DNA from: Limnohabitans sp. 2KL-17
GTDB taxonomy: Bacteria > Pseudomonadota > Gammaproteobacteria > Burkholderiales > Burkholderiaceae_C
DNA: 64,000 nt
Assembly (NCBI RefSeq): GCF_003063415.1
Contig: NZ_NESK01000003.1
Span: 78,173 to 142,172 of the forward strand
Direction: 5' to 3'
In this document: one piece after another, positions 45,284 through 55,311 of the stretch
How positions within the stretch are numbered: position 1 is the stretch's first letter
Layout of the letters: each line of letters starts with the position of its first letter
Notes under the pieces: model-generated
Database searches by the model: none
The model's input: only the letters and a program-made list of their open reading frames with translations
Told to the model about the DNA's origin: nothing
Made by a program: the position numbers and the translations under genes

Positions 45284-47011
45284 ATGCCCGCACATGCTGC
45301 TGTTTGGCCTGCGCGCCTGCCCGCCAAAATCTCCCCCCCGGTCACTTCGCTTTGGATGAATTTGGCCATCAGCGCCATGCGTCACCCCGACAAAGTTGCT
45401 CTGGTGTTCATGGGCCGGGTATGGACTTACCGAGATCTGATGTCCAGTGCCGAGCAGCTGGCGGGGCAACTGTCACGTTTGGGGGTGCAGCCCGGCGATC
45501 GTGTGGTGCTGGACATGCAAAATTGCCCGCAGTTGGTGATCACGCACTTTGCGATATTGCGCATCGACGCGGTGGTGGTGCCGGTCAACCCGATGAACCG
45601 GGCAGGGGAATTGAAGCACTACATCACCGATCCGGACACGCGGGTGGCTGTGACCACAGCCGACCTGGCGCCTGATCTGGCGCAAGCCAGTGAAGCCTTG
45701 CCTGCCGATCAGCGCCTGAAACATCTGCTGGTGACTCAGTTCACCGATGTGTTTGATCCCGATGCCGTGGGCCCCGAGGATTTGCCCGATGCCTGGCGGC
45801 CCTGGCTGTTGCCGGTGCGCGAGTTGCCTGCACTTGCATCGGGCGAGGTCCATGCCTGGCGTGACCTGATGGCTCAGCCCGCCATGCCTTTGCCTGCGCC
45901 CCAAGCCCAAACCGACGATCTGGCGGTGTTGCCTTACACCAGCGGCACCACGGGCTTGCCCAAAGGCTGCATGCACACGCACGGCACCATCATGCACAAC
46001 GCCATGGCCAGTGGTTTGTGGGGCAACGGCACGCCCGAAAACGTGACGCTGTGCGTGGTGCCCATGTTCCACATCACGGGCATGGTGAGCGTGATGCACA
46101 CCAGTATTTTGCTGGGGGCCAGTCTGGTGATCATGCCGCGCTGGGACCGGGATGTGGCGGGGCACCTGATATCCAAATGGCGCGTGACGCACTGGACCAA
46201 CATTCCGACCATGGTCATCGATTTGCTTGGCAGCCCACACATGGACCGCTACGACCTGACCAGCCTGGTCTACATTGGCGGCGGCGGTGCGGCCATGCCC
46301 GAGGCCGTGGCCCAGCGTTTGTTGGACCAATTCGGGCTTCGCTATATCGAAGGTTATGGCCTCACCGAAACGGCGGCGCCTTCACACACCAACCCACCCG
46401 ATGCCCCCAAGAAGCAGTGCCTGGGCATCCCGTTCATGAGTGTGGCGTCGCGCATCGTGGACCCCGAAACCCTGGCTGAATTGCCGATGGGCGAGTCGGG
46501 TGAGATCGTGATCAGCGGGCCACAAGTGTTCAAGGGTTACTGGAAGCGCCCCGAGGCCACTGAAGCCGCCTTCTTTGAGCGCGATGGCTTGCGGTTTTTC
46601 CGTTCGGGCGACATGGGCCGGGTGGATGAAGAGGGGTATTTCTTCATGACCGACCGCCTCAAACGCATGATCAACGCCAGTGGGTTCAAGGTCTGGCCGG
46701 CAGAAGTCGAGGCCCTGATGTTCCGGCACCCGGCCATTCAGGAAGCTTGCATCATTGCCACGCGCGATGCTTACCGCGGTGAGTCGGTCAAGGCGGTGGT
46801 GGTTTTGCGGCAAGACCACAAGGACAAAGTGACTGCGCAAGACATCATCGACTGGTGCCGTGAGAACATGGCTGTTTACAAAATGCCCCGTGCCTTGAGT
46901 TTTGTCGATGCCTTGCCCAAGAGCGGCAGCGGCAAAGTCATGTGGCGGGCGTTGCAAGAGGCCGAAATGGCTGCCACGGATACACAAGCCCCAACGGCTG
47001 CCAACCCCTGA
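45284..47011 (+). CDS. AMP-forming acyl-CoA ligase (long-chain fatty acid or related acid)
   Basis: The 575-residue adenylate-forming enzyme has the P-loop YTSGTTGLPKGCMHTH, EGYGLTETAAPSH and the C-terminal DRLKRMINASGFKVWPAEVE with catalytic Lys expected in SGSGKVMWR. It activates a carboxylic acid with ATP and joins it to CoA. ATG 45284 has AGGAG 7 bases upstream. A luciferase-like oxidoreductase gene follows after 10 bases, suggesting a shared catabolic role. The acid substrate cannot be read from the sequence. Confidence 0.9.
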   Translation: MPAHAAVWPARLPAKISPPVTSLWMNLAISAMRHPDKVALVFMGRVWTYRDLMSSAEQLAGQLSRLGVQPGDRVVLDMQNCPQLVITHFAILRIDAVVVPVNPMNRAGELKHYITDPDTRVAVTTADLAPDLAQASEALPADQRLKHLLVTQFTDVFDPDAVGPEDLPDAWRPWLLPVRELPALASGEVHAWRDLMAQPAMPLPAPQAQTDDLAVLPYTSGTTGLPKGCMHTHGTIMHNAMASGLWGNGTPENVTLCVVPMFHITGMVSVMHTSILLGASLVIMPRWDRDVAGHLISKWRVTHWTNIPTMVIDLLGSPHMDRYDLTSLVYIGGGGAAMPEAVAQRLLDQFGLRYIEGYGLTETAAPSHTNPPDAPKKQCLGIPFMSVASRIVDPETLAELPMGESGEIVISGPQVFKGYWKRPEATEAAFFERDGLRFFRSGDMGRVDEEGYFFMTDRLKRMINASGFKVWPAEVEALMFRHPAIQEACIIATRDAYRGESVKAVVVLRQDHKDKVTAQDIIDWCRENMAVYKMPRALSFVDALPKSGSGKVMWRALQEAEMAATDTQAPTAANP

Positions 47012-47021
47012 GCCTGACCCC

Positions 47022-48035
47022 ATGAACCTGAGACTGTCGATTCTTGACCAATCCGCCGCTGCAGCAGGGCGTGGGCAGGATGCCACGATCCGCCAGACGC
47101 TGGCGCTGGCTGAAAAGGCCGAAGCCTGGGGCTACGACCGTTTCTGGGTGAGCGAACACCACAGCCACCCAAGCATTGTGGGCTCGGCCCCCGAGGTTTT
47201 GATGGCCGCGATCGCCGCCCGAACCCAACGCATTCGGCTGGGCAGTGCCGGCGTGATGTTGCCTCACTACGCACCCCTCAAAGTGGCCGAGCAGTTCCGC
47301 GTGCTGGATGCCCTGGCCCCCGGGCGAATTGATTTGGGTGTGGGCCGAGCGCCAGGCAGCGATGGGCGCACCGCGCAACTGCTCAACCCCGACCGCAGTG
47401 CGTCCGAACGCTTTCCCCAGCAGGTCATAGAATTACAGGCCTGGGTCAGTGGGCACAACCTGCCCGCAGGGCACCCGGGGCACAACGTGTACGCCTATCC
47501 GTTGTCGGAGACGGCGCCCACCGTGTGGATGTTGGGCAGCTCGGACTATGGCGCCCAGTTGGCCGCACACCTGGGCCTGCCGTACGCCTTTGCCTATTTC
47601 ATCACCGACGGGCAGGGCGCAGATGAAGCCATGCAGATTTACAGGGAGACTTTTCGCCCAAGTGCCGTTTTGCCAAAGCCCAAAGCCGCCTTGTGCGTCT
47701 GGGCCTTGGCTGCCGACACCGATGAAGAAGCTTTGCACCTGTTTGAAAGCCGTGCCCGCTGGAAAATGGACCGCAACCTGGGTCGCATCGGGTCTCTGCT
47801 GCCGCCAGAAGAGGCGGTGCGCGACTACAGCCCTGCCGAGCAGTTTGCGCTGGAGCGGCTGCGCGACTCGGCCCTGATCGGTTCTGCTGCCACTGTTGGT
47901 GCCAAGCTGCGCCAACTGGCAGCACGCCTGGAGGTCGATGAACTGGTGGTCATCACCTGGACGCATGACCCGGCTGCCCAAAGCCGATCTTATGAATTGC
48001 TGGCCCAGGAGTTTGCACTTGCGGCAAACTCCTGA
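47022..48035 (+). CDS. LLM-class (luciferase-like) flavin-dependent oxidoreductase
   Basis: The 337-residue protein follows the bacterial luciferase-like pattern: LRLSILDQSAAAAG, GYDRFWVSEHHSHPSIVGSAPEVL, TQRIRLGSAGVMLPHYAPLKVAEQF and LAPGRIDLGVGRAPGSD. Such enzymes use reduced FMN, often as monooxygenases. The gene starts 10 bases after the acyl-CoA ligase and is followed after 29 bases by a MetE-like gene. The substrate is unknown. Confidence 0.9.
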   Translation: MNLRLSILDQSAAAAGRGQDATIRQTLALAEKAEAWGYDRFWVSEHHSHPSIVGSAPEVLMAAIAARTQRIRLGSAGVMLPHYAPLKVAEQFRVLDALAPGRIDLGVGRAPGSDGRTAQLLNPDRSASERFPQQVIELQAWVSGHNLPAGHPGHNVYAYPLSETAPTVWMLGSSDYGAQLAAHLGLPYAFAYFITDGQGADEAMQIYRETFRPSAVLPKPKAALCVWALAADTDEEALHLFESRARWKMDRNLGRIGSLLPPEEAVRDYSPAEQFALERLRDSALIGSAATVGAKLRQLAARLEVDELVVITWTHDPAAQSRSYELLAQEFALAANS

Positions 48036-48064
48036 GCATTTATTTTCCAACCAAGGACTACTTC

Positions 48065-49084
48065 ATGTTTACCACTGCGATCGCTGGCAGCTTGCCCAAA
48101 CCCGCCTGGCTGGCCGAAACCGAAAAACTCTGGCCTCAGTGGAAAACCCAGGGACCTGAGTTGCAACAAGCCAAGGCAGATGCCACGCTGCTGTGGATCA
48201 AGGCGCAGGAAGATGCGGGCTTGGACGTGATTGGCGATGGCGAGCAGGCACGTCAGCACTTTGTGCACGGCTTCGTCGAGCAAGTGGAGGGCATCGACTT
48301 TGTCAACAAGGTCACCATGGGCATCCGCAACAACCGTTACGACGCCCAGGTGCCCCAGGTGATTGCGCCGCTGCGCCTTAAAGGCCGTGTGCACGCCTTC
48401 GAAGCTCAGTTGGCCCGTGCCCACACCAAAAAGAAACTCAAATTCACCTTGCCTGGCCCGATGACCATTGTGGACACCGTGGCCGACCGTTTTTACGGTG
48501 ACAAGGTCAAGATGGCCATGGCCTTTGCCGAGCTCCTGAATCAAGAAGCGCTGGCGCTGCAAGCCGACGGCGTGGACATCATCCAGTTTGACGAGCCGGC
48601 CTTCAACGTCTACATGGACGAAGCCGCAGATTGGGGCGTCAAGGCGCTTGAAATTGCCGCGCGGGGCCTGACTTGCACCACGGCGGTCCACATTTGCTAC
48701 GGCTACGGCATCGAAGCCAACAACAAATGGAAAGAGACTCTGGGCGAGGAGTGGCGCCAGTATGAAAAAGTGTTTCCAGCCCTGGCCAAGAGCAGCATCC
48801 AGCAAGTCAGCCTGGAGTGCATGCACTCGCATGTGCCCATGGAGATGATGAAGCTGCTCGAGGGTAAAGACGTGATGGTCGGCGTGATCGACGTGGCCAA
48901 CCCGGTGATTGAAACCCCCGAGGAAATCGCCGACACGATTGGCCGTGCCTTGCAGTTCGTGCCCAAACACCGCCTGATCGCCTGCACCAACTGCGGCTTG
49001 GCCCCCATGAGTCGTGCAGTGGCCGAGGCCAAGCTCAAAGCATTGGTAGAAGGCGCCAAACTGGCCAGCCAGCGTTATGCCTGA
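48065..49084 (+). CDS. Cobalamin-independent methionine synthase-like protein (MetE C-terminal domain only)
   Basis: The 339-residue protein corresponds to the catalytic barrel of MetE without the N-terminal half (MetE is about 750 residues). It shows TAIAGSLPKPAWLAET, the DGEQAR region, KFTLPGPMTIVDT, IIQFDEPAFNV and TTAVHICYGYG with zinc ligands His and Cys, then CTNCGLAPM with a further Cys. Short MetE-like enzymes may use a methyl donor other than methyltetrahydrofolate. No SAM or B12 riboswitch fits in the 29-base upstream gap. Confidence 0.85.
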   Translation: MFTTAIAGSLPKPAWLAETEKLWPQWKTQGPELQQAKADATLLWIKAQEDAGLDVIGDGEQARQHFVHGFVEQVEGIDFVNKVTMGIRNNRYDAQVPQVIAPLRLKGRVHAFEAQLARAHTKKKLKFTLPGPMTIVDTVADRFYGDKVKMAMAFAELLNQEALALQADGVDIIQFDEPAFNVYMDEAADWGVKALEIAARGLTCTTAVHICYGYGIEANNKWKETLGEEWRQYEKVFPALAKSSIQQVSLECMHSHVPMEMMKLLEGKDVMVGVIDVANPVIETPEEIADTIGRALQFVPKHRLIACTNCGLAPMSRAVAEAKLKALVEGAKLASQRYA

Positions 49085-49527
49085 GGGCAGGCCTGAAGGG
49101 AAATGTCATCGGGCATGCTGAGCACGCCAGTGGCAGGGTCGTAGCCGGTTTTGCGCAGGTGCAGAGCCAGTGCGGCGTCCATGGATTGAGAATGGTTGGC
49201 AAACCATTGGCCCAGTTCATTGGCCATTTGACGGACTGGCGCCAGGTCGCCGGATTCACCAGGACTCAGGCCTTCGTGCATGACTTGCAGCACCACTTTG
49301 TGTTGCGTCGTGTGGATGTGGGTGGAGGAAAACCGGGTCGCATTCATCCACAGGTCTTCACGTTCAAAAACGCTGGCCGTGTGTGTCACCAAGTTTCGCC
49401 AGTGACCCAACAGCGCCAAATCGGGTGCCTCATGCGCCACGTCAAGCAAGGCGACCAAGGTTTTGTGCCCATCGTCCATGCCGGGCATGTCCAGCGACAG
49501 GGCGTCGCTCCACTTTAGTCTGCTCAT
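49075..49527 (-). CDS. Bacteriohemerythrin-like O2-binding protein
   Basis: The 150-residue protein has the hemerythrin di-iron pattern: W...L.MPGMDDGHKTLVALLD near the start, HTASVFEREDLWMNATRF and HIHTTQHKVVLQVM, supplying His, Glu and Asp ligands. It could bind oxygen or sense it. Its 3' end overlaps the end of the MetE-like gene by 10 bases on the opposite strand. AGGAGAAATA precedes the ATG. Confidence 0.85.
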   Translation of the reverse strand: MSRLKWSDALSLDMPGMDDGHKTLVALLDVAHEAPDLALLGHWRNLVTHTASVFEREDLWMNATRFSSTHIHTTQHKVVLQVMHEGLSPGESGDLAPVRQMANELGQWFANHSQSMDAALALHLRKTGYDPATGVLSMPDDISLQACPQA

Positions 49528-49690
49528 TATTTCTCCTGTGCCGGTGGCTGCAGCTTATGGCTGCGCCGCCTGTTGGACTTTGATGCACATCAGCATGGGC
49601 TTTGAAATCTGCCCACCATGGCCCTGCCTCGCAGCATGGCATCGCAGGGCGTTATGCTTGCGTTCTTTGCCAAATTTCATAGACGTTTTC

Positions 49691-50443
49691 ATGACCCAAC
49701 AAACGCTGCAGCCCCCTTTGACACCGCTTGAACAATTGAACAACACGTTGACAGCGCAAGGTTTTGCTGTGCTGGGCTCGGACAGTGTTTGCGCTTTGGC
49801 GGGTGTCTCGATCGAGGCACTGCAAGCGCTGCAACCCAGTTGGAACGATTTGCCTCCCGACCAGTACCTCAAGGATGGTGGGCGCTACCGTCGTCGCCGG
49901 CATGCCAGTTTCGAAGTCACCCCAGAGGGGGTTAGGTTTGTGCCGCACCGCGCGCATTGGCAGCCGCTGTCGTACAACGCGCTGCACGGCGGCATGCAGC
50001 GATGGTTTGATCCCATGGCCCCCGAGGTGGTGCAACACGATGCCTGGCAAAAATTATTGTGCGGACTGGCCCGTGTGGCCTGTGCCGCACAGGGCGATCA
50101 GACCTGGTTCACCGAAGCACACCAGTTTCGCATTGACACCACCGATGGCATTGGCCGCCCCACACCCGAAGGCGCACACCGCGACGGAGTGAACTGGGTG
50201 GCTGTGTTTTTGTTGGACCGCCAAGGCATCAAGGGCGGTGAAACGCGCGTGTTTGACATCAACAGCCCCAATGGCCAGCGCTTTACTTTGACCGAGCCAT
50301 GGTCACTTTTGATCCTTGACGACACCCGCGTGATCCACGAAACCACTCCGATTCAGCCCGAGCAGCAAGGCGGCTGGCGGGACACCCTGGTGGTCACTTT
50401 GCGCTCGGGGGGCTTCCTGGATGAGCCCATTTCCAAGGCCTGA
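49691..50443 (+). CDS. 2OG-Fe dioxygenase family protein
   Basis: The 250-residue protein resembles the 2OG-Fe dioxygenase family. The iron ligands are probably His and Asp in AHRDGVNWVAVFLLDR and a distal His in VIHETTPI, with Arg in WRDTLVVTL binding oxoglutarate. Conserved pieces before them are RYRRRRHASFEV and HQFRIDTTD. It would hydroxylate a small molecule such as an amino acid; the substrate is unknown. A start at 49691 is chosen; upstream frame sequence overlaps the hemerythrin promoter. Confidence 0.8.
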   Translation: MTQQTLQPPLTPLEQLNNTLTAQGFAVLGSDSVCALAGVSIEALQALQPSWNDLPPDQYLKDGGRYRRRRHASFEVTPEGVRFVPHRAHWQPLSYNALHGGMQRWFDPMAPEVVQHDAWQKLLCGLARVACAAQGDQTWFTEAHQFRIDTTDGIGRPTPEGAHRDGVNWVAVFLLDRQGIKGGETRVFDINSPNGQRFTLTEPWSLLILDDTRVIHETTPIQPEQQGGWRDTLVVTLRSGGFLDEPISKA

Positions 50444-50455
50444 AATCAAGCCAGA

Positions 50456-50941
50456 TCAATCCCTGAAGTTGTCAAAACTCAAGGGCAAGTCGGTCATGTC
50501 CTTGCGCAGCAGGGCCATGACGGCCTGCAACTCATCGCGTTTGGCACCGGTCACGCGCACCGCATCGCCCTGAATGGACGCTTGCACCTTGATCTTGCTT
50601 TCCTTGATCAGCTTGGTGATTTTCTTGGCGTCTTCGGTCTCGATGCCATTTTTGACCTTGATCACCTGCTTGACCTTGTCGCCGCCGATTTTTTCGACTT
50701 TGCCAATGTCCAGAAAGCGCACATCCACATTGCGCTTGGTCAGCTTGTTGCGCAGGATGTCTTCGACCTGGGTCAACTGAAAATCGGCATCGCCGTACAT
50801 CGTGATCTCTTTGTCCTTGAGTTCAATGTTGGCAGACGTGCCTTTGAAGTCAAAACGGGTGCCGATTTCTTTGGCGCTGGTGTCGACAGCGTTGCGCACT
50901 TCGACCATGTTGGGTTCGCAAACAGTATCAAACGAGGGCAT
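50456..50941 (-). CDS. yajQ: YajQ-family nucleotide-binding protein
   Basis: The 161-residue protein matches Yaj[63 protein letters not shown] and [22 protein letters not shown]. Family members bind cyclic di-GMP in Xanthomonas and affect virulence regulators, while other names refer to nucleic acid binding. It is divergent from murB, with 40 bases between the start codons. Confidence 0.92.
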   Translation of the reverse strand: MPSFDTVCEPNMVEVRNAVDTSAKEIGTRFDFKGTSANIELKDKEITMYGDADFQLTQVEDILRNKLTKRNVDVRFLDIGKVEKIGGDKVKQVIKVKNGIETEDAKKITKLIKESKIKVQASIQGDAVRVTGAKRDELQAVMALLRKDMTDLPLSFDNFRD

Positions 50942-50981
50942 GGTGGGGCAAATCAAGGGTTGAGAATGCGACAATTCTCCC

Positions 50982-52034
50982 ATGAACTTGGAGAAAAACG
51001 TACCCCTGCAGCCTTACAACACCTTTGGCATCGCTGCCAAGGCACAGGTTTTGGTCCGTGTCCGGAACGAAGGCGACCTGCTGGCCGTGCTGGCCGACCT
51101 GCAACTGGCCACTTTGCCCAGGCAGGTGCTGGGCGGGGGCAGCAACATCGTTTTAACGGGCGATGTGAAAGCCCTGGTGCTCAAGGTGGAGGTTCCGGGC
51201 ATGCGTTTGGCGTCTGAAACCGACCGTCACTGGGTGGTCGAAGCGGGCGCAGGCGTGGACTGGCATGAGCTGGTGGCCTGGACGCTGGACCACGGGTACC
51301 CGGGCCTCGAAAACATGGCCCTGATTCCGGGCACGGTGGGCGCATCGCCCGTGCAAAATATCGGCGCTTACGGGGTCGAATTGCAAGACCGCTTTGACTC
51401 GCTGGACGCGATGGACATGTTCACCGGCGAGTTGTTCAGCCTGAACGCTGCACAGTGCGGCTTCAGCTACCGGGATTCTGTCTTCAAGCACGCCTCGGGT
51501 GGCGCAGATGGCTTGGGCCTGGCTGGCCGTGCCGTCATCTTGCGGGTGCGTTTTGCGTTGCCCAAACGCTGGAAACCCGAGCTGGGTTACCTGGATTTGT
51601 TGCGCAAGATGGACGAGTCAGGCATTCGCACCCCTGATGCCAGGCAGATTTTTGACTGGGTCTGTGCCATCCGCCGCGCCAAATTGCCCGACCCGAAGGT
51701 GATTGGCAACGCCGGCAGTTTCTTCAAAAACCCCACCGTCACCACTGAGCAGTGCGCCGACATCATTGCCCGCGAGCCGAAAGTGGTGCATTACCCCATG
51801 CCCGACGGCACCATCAAGCTGGCGGCAGGTTGGCTGATCGATGCCTGCGGCTGGAAAGGCAAAACCGTGGGCCACGCCGGGGTCTACGAAAAGCAGGCGT
51901 TGGTGCTGGTCAACCGGGGTGGGCGCGAGAACCCCTGCACCGGGGGTGAGGTGATGACGCTGGCCAAAGCCATTCAGACCAGTGTGTACGAGCGCTTCGG
52001 GATTTTGCTGGAGCCTGAACCGGTGGTGATTTGA
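50982..52034 (+). CDS. murB: UDP-N-acetylmuramate dehydrogenase MurB
   Basis: The 350-residue flavoenzyme reduces UDP-GlcNAc-enolpyruvate to UDP-MurNAc in peptidoglycan synthesis. Motifs are [24 protein letters not shown], the FAD region [33 protein letters not shown]-type [19 protein letters not shown] and a C-terminal [12 protein letters not shown]; this is the type I (E. coli-like) enzyme. GACAAT at 50970-50975 lies 6 bases before the ATG without a ribosome-binding site. Confidence 0.95.
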   Translation: MNLEKNVPLQPYNTFGIAAKAQVLVRVRNEGDLLAVLADLQLATLPRQVLGGGSNIVLTGDVKALVLKVEVPGMRLASETDRHWVVEAGAGVDWHELVAWTLDHGYPGLENMALIPGTVGASPVQNIGAYGVELQDRFDSLDAMDMFTGELFSLNAAQCGFSYRDSVFKHASGGADGLGLAGRAVILRVRFALPKRWKPELGYLDLLRKMDESGIRTPDARQIFDWVCAIRRAKLPDPKVIGNAGSFFKNPTVTTEQCADIIAREPKVVHYPMPDGTIKLAAGWLIDACGWKGKTVGHAGVYEKQALVLVNRGGRENPCTGGEVMTLAKAIQTSVYERFGILLEPEPVVI

Positions 52035-52066
52035 GGCTTGTTTTTCGTGGCTCTTTTCCGCGCCGG

Positions 52067-52273
52067 GATGGGGCCTGAACGGTCGTCCTCATACTCGCTT
52101 CGCTCGCCAAATCGGCCGATCCGCTCAGGCCCCATCTCGGTGCTGCGTTCATTGTTGGTCAAAGGCCTTCTCTGGTTTGCACTCGGTGCAGCCATGGCAC
52201 TGCGGCCAGCCGGACCGGCCGATTTGGCGAGCGAAGCGAGTATGAGGCTGGCCGGCTGGCCGCAGTGCCATGG
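52067..52273. repeat. Nested long inverted repeats between murB and argG
   Basis: Three inverted-repeat pairs are interlocked here. A 12-bp pair (52067-52078 with 52125-52136) encloses a 31-base arm (52087-52117). A 22-bp pair (52192-52213 with 52252-52273) encloses the second arm (52217-52247), which is the exact reverse complement of the first. Two stem-loops with perfectly complementary loops, or one long alternative stem, can form. The arms contain the core CGAGCGAAGCGAG. This accounts for most of the 320-base gap; no gene is visible. Confidence 0.9.
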
Positions 52274-52313
52274 CGTAAAACACCCACAAGCCCAACAGCG
52301 AACAGACAACAAA

Positions 52314-52335
52314 AAAACGGCCCGAAGGCCGTTTT
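52314..52335 (-). terminator. Terminator after argG
   Basis: AAAACGGCC and GGCCGTTTT form a 9-bp stem with loop CGAA; on the minus strand it is followed by T7. It lies 20 bases past the argG stop. Confidence 0.88.
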
Positions 52336-52354
52336 CCATTGAAGCATCAAAGCA

Positions 52355-54044
<1,690 letters not shown>

Positions 54045-54087
54045 GGGTGGTGCTTCAAAGGGGGCGGGAGACTTCCGCGTCAATGGA

Positions 54088-54166
54088 AAAGGGCGTCTGG
54101 AGACGCCCTTTGTGGCCAATCAACCCGATATTTTAGGCCAGACGGCCGATCCGGCCAGGGATCGGC
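54088..54166 (-). terminator. Two stem-loops after the glycine-zipper gene
   Basis: GCCGATCC/GGATCGGC (54145-54166) starts 2 bases past the stop codon but lacks a T run. AAAGGGCGTCT/AGACGCCCTTT (54088-54111) has a short T run on the minus strand and is the likelier terminator. Confidence 0.7.
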
Positions 54167-54168
54167 TT

Positions 54169-54822
54169 TCAGCGCCAGTGCCCGTAGCGGGGGCTGTAAC
54201 CGTAAGCGCTTCCCCAGCCCCAACCCAGGTTGACGTTGGTGTAGACCGGTGGGTGGTTGCGGTAGGCAGGCGAGGGCACATAAACCACGCGTGATTCTGT
54301 GACCAGGGTCACTGGTGCCGCTGACATGGTCACGCTGGAGATGGCCGTTGCTTCAGATCTGGGCGCGCTCAATGGGGTCACTTGCAGCTGAATGGTCGGA
54401 CCGGGGTCTTGTGGCAATTGCACGTTGTACTGCTTGCCCGCGTATTCATAGACCACGTTGTAGCCCGTCAGTCGGTTTTCATAGACGGTTTGGGTGGTGC
54501 AGGTGGTCTGGTTCTGAACTTGGCTGCCGGGGTTCTCGACCTTTTCTCCCATGATGGCCCCGCCCACCACACCGGCCATGGTGGCCAGTGCGCGGCCCGA
54601 GCCGCCACCAATCTGGTTGCCGATCACGCCACCTGCAATGGCCCCCATCAGGGCGCCCGCACCGGTTGTGGGGTTTTGCACCGCCACTGGCGCTTGGCTG
54701 CAGGTTTGTCGCGGCATGGCCACTTGCTGGTAAAACGCCGTGCGAGAAATCACTTGGCCGACTTCCTGGGCTTGCGCAAGACCAGCAGTGGCCAGCAAAA
54801 CAAGGGCTGTTAATTTTTTCAT
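54169..54822 (-). CDS. Exported glycine-zipper 2TM-domain protein
   Basis: The 217-residue protein has a signal peptide (MKKLTALVLLATAGLAQA) and a glycine-zipper region at about residues 54-92 (GAGALMGAIAGGVIGNQIGGGSGRALATMAGVVGGAIMG), like SlyB/YmgG-type envelope proteins. The rest contains YEYAGKQYNVQLPQDPGPTIQL and a Tyr/Pro-rich tail ending RYGHWR. Two cysteines flank the zipper. It is probably periplasmic or outer-membrane bound. The exact role is unknown. Confidence 0.85.
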   Translation of the reverse strand: MKKLTALVLLATAGLAQAQEVGQVISRTAFYQQVAMPRQTCSQAPVAVQNPTTGAGALMGAIAGGVIGNQIGGGSGRALATMAGVVGGAIMGEKVENPGSQVQNQTTCTTQTVYENRLTGYNVVYEYAGKQYNVQLPQDPGPTIQLQVTPLSAPRSEATAISSVTMSAAPVTLVTESRVVYVPSPAYRNHPPVYTNVNLGWGWGSAYGYSPRYGHWR

Positions 54823-54916
54823 GGATTCGCTGTTTTTTGTAGTTAACGCAACTTGAGTTTAGGCCGTGAGAGTCCTCTGCGCGCTGCCACGAAGGTAAAG
54901 TTTTGTAAACAAGCGG

Positions 54917-55261
54917 TCATGCGGGCCATTGCCCAGGCGTGAAGCCCACCGTCACTTGGCCCGAGGGCCAGGCAATGACCGGGCGTTTGATGGTGCTGGC
55001 ATGTTCCAGCATGATTTTTTTGGCACTGGCGCTGTCGACCACGCAGGCTTGTGCAGCCGGGTCCAGTTTGCGCCAGGTCGTGCCTTTGCGGTTCAGCAGA
55101 GCCTCCCAGCCCACTGCCGCCAGCCACACATCGACCTCGGCAGCAGGGACGCCTTGCTTTTTGAAGTCGTGGAAGGTGGCGTTCAAGCCTTGGTCTGCCA
55201 GCCAGTTTCGGGCTTTCTTGACGGTGTCGCAGTTGGGAATGCCGTAAACAATGGGGTCCAT
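54917..55261 (-). CDS. ArsC/Spx-family reductase-like protein (YffB type)
   Basis: The 114-residue thioredoxin-fold protein has a single N-terminal cysteine in VYGIPNCDTVKKARNWL, then FHDFKKQGVPAAEVDVWLAAVGWEALLNRKGTTWRKL and KRPVIAWPSGQVTVGF, the pattern of YffB/ArsC-like proteins. YffB-type members may use glutathione; arsenate reduction is doubtful because no ars genes are near. It is divergent from folC, with 50 bases between the start codons. Confidence 0.85.
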   Translation of the reverse strand: MDPIVYGIPNCDTVKKARNWLADQGLNATFHDFKKQGVPAAEVDVWLAAVGWEALLNRKGTTWRKLDPAAQACVVDSASAKKIMLEHASTIKRPVIAWPSGQVTVGFTPGQWPA

Positions 55262-55311
55262 AGGGTTTGCTGAAGTGTGAAGTGAACAAGACTGGGTGAC
55301 AATCGCCGCCT

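Noticed and set aside
48036..48064. SAM or cobalamin riboswitch before the MetE-like gene
   Set aside because: The gap is only 29 bases and shows no conserved riboswitch core.
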